Positions 1-6,638 of a DNA stretch of 10,903 bases are shown here, piece after piece; position 1 is the first letter of the stretch; each line of letters starts with the position of its first letter. Under the pieces are notes generated by a model. That model was not told the origin of the DNA, did no database searches, and was given only the letters and a program-made list of their open reading frames with translations. Position numbers and translations under genes: made by a program. Source of the DNA: Akkermansiaceae bacterium (GTDB lineage: Bacteria; Verrucomicrobiota; Verrucomicrobiia; Verrucomicrobiales; Akkermansiaceae); NCBI GenBank assembly GCA_023301645.1, contig JALZUH010000231.1, positions 1 to 10,903 on the forward strand, read 5' to 3'.

Positions 1-1
1 C

Positions 2-49
2 CACCTGATCGACAGCATCGAGAAGCTCCTGCCTATCATCACCCCCTGA
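2..49 (+). CDS. 3' end of an unidentified upstream gene (partial)
   Basis: The second reading frame is open from the window edge to a TGA at 47-49 and encodes 15 residues (HLIDSIEKLLPIITP). Nearly every codon ends in C or G, the codon style of the confirmed genes here, whereas frame 3 stops at once and frame 1 reads an unlikely Pro/His/Arg mixture. It ends 46 bp before the TatD-family start on the same strand, so the two could be co-transcribed. The fragment is too short to assign a family. Confidence 0.4.
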   Translation, partial: HLIDSIEKLLPIITP

Positions 50-95
50 TTTCCGCACGAGAGCTGGCCATTTAGCACTCTATACCCCCTCACCT

Positions 96-899
96 ATGAT
101 CATCGACTCCCACTGCCATCTAGCCTCATCTAAGTTCCCAGAAGCAGATATTGCTGAGCTCGTCGGTAGAGCTAGGCAGCAGGATGTCACTCAGATCATC
201 ACCCTCGCCACCTCCCTCGACGACTGCCCTCGTAATCTTCAGCTCGCAGAGCAACACGCAGAGATATACGCCGGCATCGGCATCCATCCATGTGACGCGC
301 ACGAAGCACCAGAGGACTACCTAGACGCCCTCACCACCTACGCCCAGCATCCACGCTGCGTAGCTATCGGTGAAACAGGCCTCGACCACTTCCACCCAGC
401 ACCAGAAGGATGGAGCACAGAGGACTATCACCGCCGGCAGAGCCAGCTGCTCGAAGAGCACTTCCAGCTCGCGGCTCGCCTCGACAAGAACATCGTCATT
501 CACACCCGTGATCAGACTGGAGACGCCTCACTCCAAGAAGCACTGAGTATCTACCGCCGCTACGCAGACCAAGTGCAGGCCGTATTTCACTGCTTCCCTT
601 TCAGTCTAGAAGCAGCCCAGCCAATCTTCGAGCTCGGAGGCATCATCTCATTTACAGGCATTACCACCTTTAAAAATGCGACCACCCCGCTCGAAACAGC
701 GACCCACTGCCCAGCAGGCTCATTCATGCTAGAGACAGACGCACCCTATCTCGCACCCGTGCCGCATCGAGGTAAGAGAAATGAACCTGCATACACTCAG
801 AACATCGCCGAGCATATTGCAGCTGCCCGCGGCGAAACTACTGAGTGCCTCGCCGCACACACAACAAAGACCGCTAAGAGCTTTTATAAGCTCCCATAG
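96..899 (+). CDS. TatD-family metal-dependent hydrolase (putative 3'-5' DNase)
   Basis: This 267-residue protein is a full-length member of the TatD / YcfH / YjjV family, cytoplasmic TIM-barrel hydrolases with two divalent metals; characterised members are 3'-5' exonucleases or DNases. All family landmarks are visible in order: the HxH metal pair H6/H8 (DSHCHL), GIHP at 62-65, GETGLD with metal-bridging E93, H136 in VIHTRD, H165 in FHCF, and D215 in LETDAPYLAP, followed by the typical PHRGKRNEP segment near 223-231. The ATG at 96 places the first motif at residues 4-9, as expected, so the start is secure although no SD precedes it (the upstream bases are C/T-rich). The gene converges on the sulfatase with 6 bp between stop codons. 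Which paralogue it is (TatD, YcfH or YjjV) cannot be told from motifs alone, so no symbol is given. Confidence 0.93.
   Translation: MIIDSHCHLASSKFPEADIAELVGRARQQDVTQIITLATSLDDCPRNLQLAEQHAEIYAGIGIHPCDAHEAPEDYLDALTTYAQHPRCVAIGETGLDHFHPAPEGWSTEDYHRRQSQLLEEHFQLAARLDKNIVIHTRDQTGDASLQEALSIYRRYADQVQAVFHCFPFSLEAAQPIFELGGIISFTGITTFKNATTPLETATHCPAGSFMLETDAPYLAPVPHRGKRNEPAYTQNIAEHIAAARGETTECLAAHTTKTAKSFYKLP
878..893. repeat. Perfect hairpin (6-bp stem, 4-nt loop) at a convergent gene junction
   Basis: GAGCTT-TTAT-AAGCTC is a perfect inverted repeat within the last codons of the TatD-family gene, directly before the convergent junction with the sulfatase. Its place suggests a transcription or mRNA 3'-end signal for either strand, but no T-tract follows on either side and the stem is short and not GC-rich. 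It should be read as a possible weak terminator at best. Confidence 0.3.
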
Positions 900-905
900 A
901 ACGCT

Positions 906-2516
906 CTAATAAGCATCAGGCACGTAAGCGGGAATACCCTCTTCAGCTAGCTGCTTGTGGTAGCGAATCGGTAAATTCATCTCTTCGCCCTTCAGGTGAG
1001 GAAGTCCCTCATTCACCATAAGAGGAACAGTCTCCTCCCACCACTGATCAAATGAGCGGCTCAAAGCCTCTACCACTTCTGGATACTCTGCCGCCACATC
1101 CTTAGTCTGGCCTCTATCATTAGAAATATCATAGAGTTTCTTATGATCGACTAGGCGCCAGCGCGAGGTGCGCACCGCACACTTCTTATACTTCATCGCC
1201 TCACGCTTATCAGCACCCCAGCGACCACAGTGGATAAAGAGCTCACGGTCAGCCCACTCAGACTCATCGTTTCCGAGTAAAGGTAGTAACGAGCGTCCCT
1301 CAAGAGGCTGCATATCAGCAGGTAGCTGCACACCCGCTATCTCGCTTAAGGTTGGATACATATCCAGATGAGCTGTTAGCTCGATCACATCGCGACCTTC
1401 ATCTAATACACCATCCCAATACCAGAATGAAGGAACACGTGTCCCACCCTCATCAGGGCTGTTCTTGGCACTTTTCAATCCAGCATTAAAAGGTCTCTGC
1501 TTCTCGCCCTTACCCTTCACCTTGAAACTCGGCATAGACATGCCGTTATCTGTCATGAAAATAACTAACGTGTTCTCTAAAGCTCCCCACGACTTCAGCT
1601 TATCCATCAGCACGCCGAAGTTATCATCAATATTCTCAATCATACCATAACGCGCTGCTGTCTTCTTATCATACCCAGCATCAAGAAACCTCTTCTTATA
1701 CTTATCAGGGGCATAATACGGACCATGAGGAGCATTCGTAGAAATATAGGCAAAGTAAGGATTCTTACTCTCGTGCTGCTTTTTAATCCACGCTAATGAA
1801 GCATCAAAAAACACATCCGTGCAAAACCCCTTACTCTTCACAATCTTATTATTATGAAGTAGCACGCTATCAAAGTAAGTGTTCTGATTATTAGTCGGGA
1901 AATCCCCTAAGCCCTTCTGTCCGATCCCCCCTGCACCATGCATCAGCACCTCGTCAAAACCTCGATTGTGAGGTAGATACTCCTCATCATCACCAAGGTG
2001 CCACTTACCAAATAGAGCTGTCTTATACCCCGCCGACTGTAATGCCTGAGGTAGAGTAAACACATTCAGAGCCATCCGCTCACGTTGTAAAATCGTATGT
2101 GTCACCCCTACACGGAAAGGAGCTCTCCCACTCATCATGGCCGCACGGGTCGGCGCACACGTTGGACTCACCTGAAAGTCGATCAACCGCGTCGACTGAT
2201 CATGAAAGCTATCAATACGAGGAGTTTTTAAAATCGGATTCCCTGTGCAAGACAAGTCGCCCATACCCTGATCATCTGTAATCACCACAATAATATTGGG
2301 ACGACTCCCCTTGAGGTCATCAGACCCCGCCAATGTAGCTGTGGGTAAGAACCCAATAGTGCCAATAGACATCACCAGCGGCATCGTTCCCTCAAAAGAA
2401 ATAGACCTTAGCTTTTCTACAAGGTCTACCCTACCCCGTAATGACTTACTGAAGGGTAGCTGACTCGATGTCAGCTTATACTTAAATATCTTTTTTATTT
2501 TATCACCTAGTAACAT
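906..2516 (-). CDS. Type I (formylglycine) sulfatase, probably exported
   Basis: This is an arylsulfatase-type enzyme of the alkaline phosphatase superfamily, which hydrolyses sulfate esters, here presumably on a polysaccharide. Numbering from the ATG at 2516 (536 residues): metal aspartates D81/D82 in VITDDQG; the signature C120-A-P-T-R124 followed by AAMMSGR, in which C120 would be oxidised to formylglycine; K171/H173 in FGKWHLG; H264 in APHGPY; D323/N324 in MTDNGM; and EGGTRVP near 357-363. A hydrophobic stretch at 45-63 ending in TLA, with Arg/Lys residues ahead of it and the catalytic domain starting about 10 residues later, looks like a signal peptide with an unusually long n-region. 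An in-frame GTG at 2534 would add 6 residues; an ATG at 2384 would leave the hydrophobic segment without its basic n-region. No SD marks any of these. The substrate is not predictable, and no formylglycine-generating enzyme gene lies in the window. Confidence 0.93.
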   Translation of the reverse strand: MLLGDKIKKIFKYKLTSSQLPFSKSLRGRVDLVEKLRSISFEGTMPLVMSIGTIGFLPTATLAGSDDLKGSRPNIIVVITDDQGMGDLSCTGNPILKTPRIDSFHDQSTRLIDFQVSPTCAPTRAAMMSGRAPFRVGVTHTILQRERMALNVFTLPQALQSAGYKTALFGKWHLGDDEEYLPHNRGFDEVLMHGAGGIGQKGLGDFPTNNQNTYFDSVLLHNNKIVKSKGFCTDVFFDASLAWIKKQHESKNPYFAYISTNAPHGPYYAPDKYKKRFLDAGYDKKTAARYGMIENIDDNFGVLMDKLKSWGALENTLVIFMTDNGMSMPSFKVKGKGEKQRPFNAGLKSAKNSPDEGGTRVPSFWYWDGVLDEGRDVIELTAHLDMYPTLSEIAGVQLPADMQPLEGRSLLPLLGNDESEWADRELFIHCGRWGADKREAMKYKKCAVRTSRWRLVDHKKLYDISNDRGQTKDVAAEYPEVVEALSRSFDQWWEETVPLMVNEGLPHLKGEEMNLPIRYHKQLAEEGIPAYVPDAY

Positions 2517-2534
2517 CTCAAACACATCTAACAC

Positions 2535-2731
2535 ATACGCCGACCACGCTCCAGATCTTTCAGCTCAAGCACATCTATCATTATTTTGTGCCTTGATTAC
2601 GCCCTTCTTCACTTCTAATCTAAGGGCTCGCAGTCTCTCCCCATGAGGGAGCCGTATGAGCTACACTAAGTCTACACTCGCCCATACAAGGCTAAAACTA
2701 CATCAACAAAATACATACACCACAACACATC
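2535..2731. other. Divergent intergenic region, sulfatase / zinc-ribbon gene
   Basis: About 0.2 kb separates two divergent genes and must hold both promoters. A possible + strand element is TTGATT at 2593-2598 with TAATCT at 2616-2621 (17-bp spacer), but it matches the sigma-70 consensus at only about 7 of 12 positions. A loose inverted repeat GGCTC/GAGCC lies at 2625-2629 and 2649-2653. No convincing small ORF was found. Promoter assignment here is a guess. Confidence 0.3.
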
Positions 2732-3091
2732 ATGAACATCGGATGGGACCTCATTCAGCAGCTACAGATTAACAAGATAAGCAGATCGGCCGAAACGACA
2801 GAACATAAAGTCGACAGCCTAAGTGCGCGTAAGGATAATAATAAACAGGAAGTCGAGGAGCTAACCTTAGCCTGCCAAGCCATGTGGGAACTTCTCCGCG
2901 ATCACCTAGGATTCACCGACGATCATCTCAAGGCAAAGATCCTTGAAATCGACGCGAGAGATGGCGTTGTGGACGGTAAGATCGGCGCCGAGATTATCAG
3001 CTGCCCGCACTGTGGACAGAAGGCTAGCACCATGAGGCCAAATTGCATCTACTGCGGTGGCACATTACCCACAAGCCACGTCATGAAGTAG
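2732..3091 (+). CDS. Small coiled-coil / zinc-ribbon protein of unknown function
   Basis: This 119-residue acidic, soluble protein has no signal peptide or membrane segment. Residues 1-50 begin MNIGWDLIQQ and are Lys/Glu/Gln-rich, probably a helical coiled coil. Residues 50-88 contain a conserved-looking block (AMWELLRDHLGF, then EIDARDGVVDGKI). The C-terminus carries a compact zinc ribbon, with C91/C94 in CPHCGQ and C105/C108 in CIYCGG. From memory, small proteins with this order (GWDL..QQ, coiled coil, ELLRD, EIDxRDG, CPxCG/CxYCG) recur in diverse bacteria as uncharacterised proteins; I cannot verify this by search. The ATG at 2732 is the only sensible start and lacks an SD, with CA-rich sequence ahead. 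It converges on tex. The ribbon suggests nucleic-acid or protein binding, but this is inference and no function is assigned. Confidence 0.82.
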   Translation: MNIGWDLIQQLQINKISRSAETTEHKVDSLSARKDNNKQEVEELTLACQAMWELLRDHLGFTDDHLKAKILEIDARDGVVDGKIGAEIISCPHCGQKASTMRPNCIYCGGTLPTSHVMK

Positions 3092-3106
3092 GAGTGCTTG
3101 CTCTCC
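3091..3106 (+). terminator. Possible weak hairpin after the zinc-ribbon gene
   Basis: GGAG-T-GC-TT-GC-T-CTCC can fold with four plus two base pairs around one mismatch, starting at the last base of the stop codon, in the 61-bp gap between convergent genes. A C/T-rich tract follows rather than a clean T-run, so termination activity on either strand is uncertain. Confidence 0.25.
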
Positions 3107-3152
3107 CACCCTCTTCTTTAAATACTTACTTGGATCCTGCTTGGTATATTCC

Positions 3153-5552
3153 TTAGCGGCTCTTCTTAAGTGCTTGGTCGAACCAATTACCACCTAGGGA
3201 TTCGTTCTGACGCTGAGAGCCTCTCTGGCCTCTACCACCATCTTGCCCACCACGTGACTTGTTAGCGTCGTTATTTCGCCGCGTGTTTTGATTACGGTTC
3301 GAGCCACCGCCCTTAGACTTCTGCCCTTGTCCGCTCGTGTCGGCATCCTTCTTCATCGATAGCGCGATACGCTTACGGTTCAAGTCGACTTCTGTTACGG
3401 TGACTTGGACTTTTTGCCCGACTTTGACGAAGTCAGCAGGATCAGACACGTATTGGTCTGCTAGCTGGGAAATATGGACAAGCCCATCTTGGTGCACACC
3501 GACATCGACGAATGCGCCAAAGTTCGTCACATTAGTGACAATACCCGGCAGCTTCATACCTGTAGTGAGATCGGAAGGTTTATTAACCCCTTCGGCGAAG
3601 GTGAAGATCTCATACTGAGCACGTGGATCACGGCCAGGCTTATCGAGCTCTGCCATGATGTCTTTGAGCGTAGGTAGACCGACCTCATCACTGGTGTAAG
3701 CCTTGAGGTCGACTTTCTTACGCAGCGCGCCATCACTAATGAGACTCGGAACATCTGTCCCTAGGTCTGAAGCCATCTGCTCGACGAGCGCGTATCGCTC
3801 AGGGTGCACTGATGAGCTATCTAGTGGGTGCTCACCACCACGAATGCGAAGGAATCCAGCAGCCTGCTCATAGGCGACCTCACCGAGGCGAGTTACATTC
3901 TTGAGCTCGGCACGTGTTTTAAACGGCCCATTCTCAGTGCGGTAAGCGATGATATTAGATGCAATGGCAGAGTTAAGCCCTGCGACATACCCAAGAAGCT
4001 GGCGAGAGGCCGTATTCACCTCCACGCCAACACCATTTACACAGCTAATGACAGTGTCATCGAGTCCATTTTTTAAAAGCGACTGATCAACATCATGCTG
4101 ATACTGCCCTACGCCAATACTCTTAGGGTCCAGCTTAACGAGCTCTGCGAGAGGATCCATCAGGCGACGGCCAATAGACACAGCTCCACGCACGGTGATA
4201 TCTTTATCAGGGAACTCTTCACGAGCAACTTCACTCGCTGAGTAGATCGAAGCCCCTGACTCATTGACGATGAGAATCGATACTGACTTCGGCAGCTCAG
4301 CTGCGCGCACTGCGGCCTCCGTCTCACGCGACGCCGTGCCATTTCCGATGGCGATGGCTTCAATGTCAAATTTCTCAACCATCTTCTTCAGCACGGCCGT
4401 TGCTTCGAGTGCCTGTGACTGGCTAGTGGTGAAGTGCAGGACGGTATCGAAGAGTAATGAGCCTTGGGCGTCTAGCACCACTGTCTTACAGCCCGTGCGA
4501 AATGCTGGGTCGATGGCAATCATGCGCTTCTGCCCAAGTGGGGAAGCCAGCAATAACTCACGAAGATTATCAGCAAAGACTCTTACAGCCTCGATATCGG
4601 CTTCCTTCTTGGCCATCATGCGACACTCAGTTTCGAGTGAAAGACCGAGGAGTCTCTTATAGCTATCGGCAATAGCGAGATCAAGCTGCTGAGCACAGGA
4701 ACCAGTATTAGTAACACCGAATCGACCGCTCATAATGGCAAGAGCACGCTCTTCGTCCACCTTGATACGCATGAAGATAAAGCCCTCCTTCTCGCCGCGA
4801 CGCATCGCAAGCATACGGTGCGATGGCACACTAGCAAAAGGCTCACTCCACTCGAAGTAGTCTTTAAACTTCTGCGCCTCTGGCTCAGTTTCCTTACCAT
4901 ACATCACCTTCGAAGAGACCTCACTCTCCTTTAGGAAGAACTCACGTAGCTCTGCACGACAGTCAGCATCATCACTAAATCTCTCAGCCATGATGTCACG
5001 AGCACCCGAGAGAGCATCTTCAGCCGTCGGCACAGCCTCTGCATTTTGGTCTATTGCTTTCTCATCCTTCTCAGAATCTGATTTCGGCTCTACGATGAAT
5101 TTCTCTGCTTCAGTAGCTACATCAGCAGACTCACTCTCTCTGTTTTCCCAGATGAAGTCAGCAAGCGGCTCTAAGCCGCGATCTTTAGCGATCGTTGCAC
5201 GTGTTCGGCGCTTAGGTCTATAAGGGGCAAAAACATCCTCTAGACGAGTCATCGTCTCGGCATCAGCCACCTTTTTCTTGAGTTCAGCTGTCAGTAGCTT
5301 CCTTTCCTCTAAGCTTTTAATAATTGCATCACGACGCTTCTCTAGATCACCAAGCTGCACCAGACGATCACGCACCTGCAAGATCTGCACCTCATCCATT
5401 CCTCCAGTCGCCTCCTTACGGTAGCGAGCAATAAAGGGAACGGTCGCTCCCTCGGCAAACATCTTAGCCGTAGCGGCTACCTGCTGGGTATTAAGAGAGT
5501 ATTCTTGAGCAATACGAGAGACAAAGGCTTGAGAGGAATCGAGTGAATTCAT
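3153..5552 (-). CDS. tex: Tex, S1-domain RNA-binding transcription accessory protein
   Basis: Tex is a conserved cytoplasmic nucleic-acid-binding protein (bacterial relative of eukaryotic Spt6) linked to transcription and RNA metabolism. With the ATG at 5552 it is 799 residues, close to the usual 720-780 plus a longer tail. Seen in order: an N-terminal helical region with VPFIARYRKE near 38-47 and the LEDVFAPYRPKRRTRA stretch near 104-119; an acidic Glu/Asp/Ala-rich stretch at about 138-180; a YqgF/RNase H-like domain from about 342 (IAIDPAFRTGCKT, D348) through IGNGTASRETE near 402-412; a helix-hairpin-helix region near 490-570; an S1 domain at about 665-734 (GIVTNVTNFGAFVDVG, DGLVHIS); and a Gly/Arg/Asn/Gln-rich basic tail at 735-799. 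The frame stays open upstream to 5651, but those 33 codons are a hydrophobic stretch unlike any Tex N-terminus, and MNSLDSSQAFVSRIA is the natural start. No SD is present. Confidence 0.96.
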   Translation of the reverse strand: MNSLDSSQAFVSRIAQEYSLNTQQVAATAKMFAEGATVPFIARYRKEATGGMDEVQILQVRDRLVQLGDLEKRRDAIIKSLEERKLLTAELKKKVADAETMTRLEDVFAPYRPKRRTRATIAKDRGLEPLADFIWENRESESADVATEAEKFIVEPKSDSEKDEKAIDQNAEAVPTAEDALSGARDIMAERFSDDADCRAELREFFLKESEVSSKVMYGKETEPEAQKFKDYFEWSEPFASVPSHRMLAMRRGEKEGFIFMRIKVDEERALAIMSGRFGVTNTGSCAQQLDLAIADSYKRLLGLSLETECRMMAKKEADIEAVRVFADNLRELLLASPLGQKRMIAIDPAFRTGCKTVVLDAQGSLLFDTVLHFTTSQSQALEATAVLKKMVEKFDIEAIAIGNGTASRETEAAVRAAELPKSVSILIVNESGASIYSASEVAREEFPDKDITVRGAVSIGRRLMDPLAELVKLDPKSIGVGQYQHDVDQSLLKNGLDDTVISCVNGVGVEVNTASRQLLGYVAGLNSAIASNIIAYRTENGPFKTRAELKNVTRLGEVAYEQAAGFLRIRGGEHPLDSSSVHPERYALVEQMASDLGTDVPSLISDGALRKKVDLKAYTSDEVGLPTLKDIMAELDKPGRDPRAQYEIFTFAEGVNKPSDLTTGMKLPGIVTNVTNFGAFVDVGVHQDGLVHISQLADQYVSDPADFVKVGQKVQVTVTEVDLNRKRIALSMKKDADTSGQGQKSKGGGSNRNQNTRRNNDANKSRGGQDGGRGQRGSQRQNESLGGNWFDQALKKSR

Positions 5553-5750
5553 GAATGAAAAAGTCAATGTGACTTGGCCAAAAACCTTGCCTAGTTCACC
5601 ATGAAGGAAAAGCGAAAAATAAACCATAAATACTAACACCTGGCGATCCATCTATGATATTTCTCTATAGCAAAAAACCATCCGTAGAAAAGACTCTCAA
5701 TAGAACTCTAAAGAAACGCCAAACTACATCCGTATAGCTACTAACCGCAT
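5553..5750. other. Divergent intergenic region, tex / SGNH hydrolase
   Basis: About 0.2 kb separates the divergent starts and is more A/T-rich than the genes. It contains the GTCA-N3-TGAC palindrome near tex and two copies of CATCCGTA (5679-5686 and 5727-5734, 48 bp apart). TATAGC at 5733-5738 resembles a -10 box but has no credible -35 partner. The 33 hydrophobic codons in frame with tex (5553-5651) are treated as non-coding leader. Confidence 0.35.
5562..5574. promoter_or_regulatory. Palindrome AGTCA-ATG-TGACT just upstream of tex
   Basis: A perfect 5-bp inverted repeat with a 3-bp centre lies 9 bp ahead of the tex start codon and abuts the 8-bp palindrome TTGGCCAA at 5574-5581. Its core GTCA-N3-TGAC recurs upstream of trpE. 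It could be an operator or a small mRNA hairpin near the tex ribosome entry region. No factor is known to me for it. Confidence 0.3.
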
Positions 5751-6536
5751 ATGAAGCCACGCTACAAAACTATCCCCTTACTACTCGCTACCTTCACATC
5801 CATCAGTATGGCTCACGCCACCCCTGCCGAAGAAGCCTGGCTAAGCCTCACAGGGGCTAAAATCTCAAAAAGACCTGCATTCGCCTACGTAGCAAATAAC
5901 CCTGCCTTACCCAACGTCTTACTCTACGGTGACTCTATCTCGATTGCATACACCCAGCGTGTGCGTCAGCAGCTCGACGGCAAAGCCAATGTTTATCGTC
6001 TCTACGTCAATGGTGAAGACTCCAGCACCTTGATCCATAAAATGACCAAGATGCACTCTATCATGAGAGACAGAAAAACAGACCCTTCCTGGGACTTCGA
6101 GTGGGATGTCATTCACTTTAATGTCGGCTTACACGACCTCAAATATCTGTTCAAAAAACAACTTAATAAAACTGATGGCAAGCAAATAAGCACGTTAGCA
6201 AGCTACGAGGAAAATCTTCACAGCATCCAAGCCTACCTCAAGCAACTAGCACCAAAAGCTCAGCTCATCTTCGCGACAACGACTCCCGTGCCAGAAGGTG
6301 CAGATGGTCGCTTTGCTGGTGACGCCGTGAAATACAATGCTGTAGCTCTCAAGGTATTTAAAGAATACCCCAAAATCACCATCAATGACCTCTTTAGCTT
6401 CACCAAGCCAAATCAAGCTGAATGGATGATCAAGCCCAAGGATGTCCATTACAATAAAAAAGGGTTCAACGCACAGGGTGACCAAGTCGTAAATTCCATC
6501 AATGAAGCACTCGCAAAAAAGCAAAGTAATCAGTAA
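5751..6536 (+). CDS. Secreted SGNH/GDSL-type hydrolase
   Basis: The 261-residue product has a clear Sec signal peptide: basic MKPRYK, hydrophobic core at 8-20, and cleavage probably after AHA at residue 23. The mature part carries the SGNH blocks: GDSIS with nucleophile S62 (60-64), a candidate block II glycine at G88 (NGEDS), NVGLHD with N124 and G126 in place of the more usual GxND, and D231-V-H233 (DVHY) completing the Ser-His-Asp triad. The family contains esterases, lipases and carbohydrate acetylesterases, so removal of acyl groups from a glycan in the periplasm or outside the cell is a reasonable guess, in keeping with the sulfatase nearby; the substrate is unknown. The ATG at 5751 lacks an SD. 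A 102-bp gap leads to trpE on the same strand, so read-through is possible but a shared function is not implied. Confidence 0.86.
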   Translation: MKPRYKTIPLLLATFTSISMAHATPAEEAWLSLTGAKISKRPAFAYVANNPALPNVLLYGDSISIAYTQRVRQQLDGKANVYRLYVNGEDSSTLIHKMTKMHSIMRDRKTDPSWDFEWDVIHFNVGLHDLKYLFKKQLNKTDGKQISTLASYEENLHSIQAYLKQLAPKAQLIFATTTPVPEGADGRFAGDAVKYNAVALKVFKEYPKITINDLFSFTKPNQAEWMIKPKDVHYNKKGFNAQGDQVVNSINEALAKKQSNQ

Positions 6537-6569
6537 GTGCCCCCCACAACCGTCTCTCTTACCCCAAGT

Positions 6570-6582
6570 CGTCATTTTGACG
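6570..6582. promoter_or_regulatory. Palindrome CGTCA-TTT-TGACG upstream of trpE
   Basis: A perfect 5-bp inverted repeat with a 3-bp centre ends 56 bp before the trpE TTG start, in the 102-bp gap after the SGNH hydrolase gene. Its right arm contains TTGACG (6577-6582), a good -35-like hexamer, although no good -10 box follows at 16-18 bp. It could be an operator overlapping a promoter. No T-run follows, so it is a poor terminator. No Trp-rich leader peptide or attenuator pair was found in this gap. Confidence 0.3.
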
Positions 6583-6638
6583 CAATTTCTCGCTATTTCA
6601 GATTGCGAAGATCAAATTAACAGGCATGCTTCGCCGCG

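Noticed and set aside
3526..3539. Inverted repeat GTCAC-ATTA-GTGAC
   Set aside because: It lies within conserved S1-domain coding sequence of tex and has a 4-bp centre, unlike the intergenic palindromes, so it is probably coincidental.
3337..4676. Long open frames on the + strand opposite tex
   Set aside because: They are antisense to a well-conserved gene, have Ser/Arg/Cys-rich compositions without motifs, and are explained by codon bias on the other strand.
5553..5651. N-terminal extension of Tex by 33 codons to 5651
   Set aside because: The residues are hydrophobic and unlike any Tex N-terminus, and the ATG at 5552 gives the standard start. Treated as non-coding leader.
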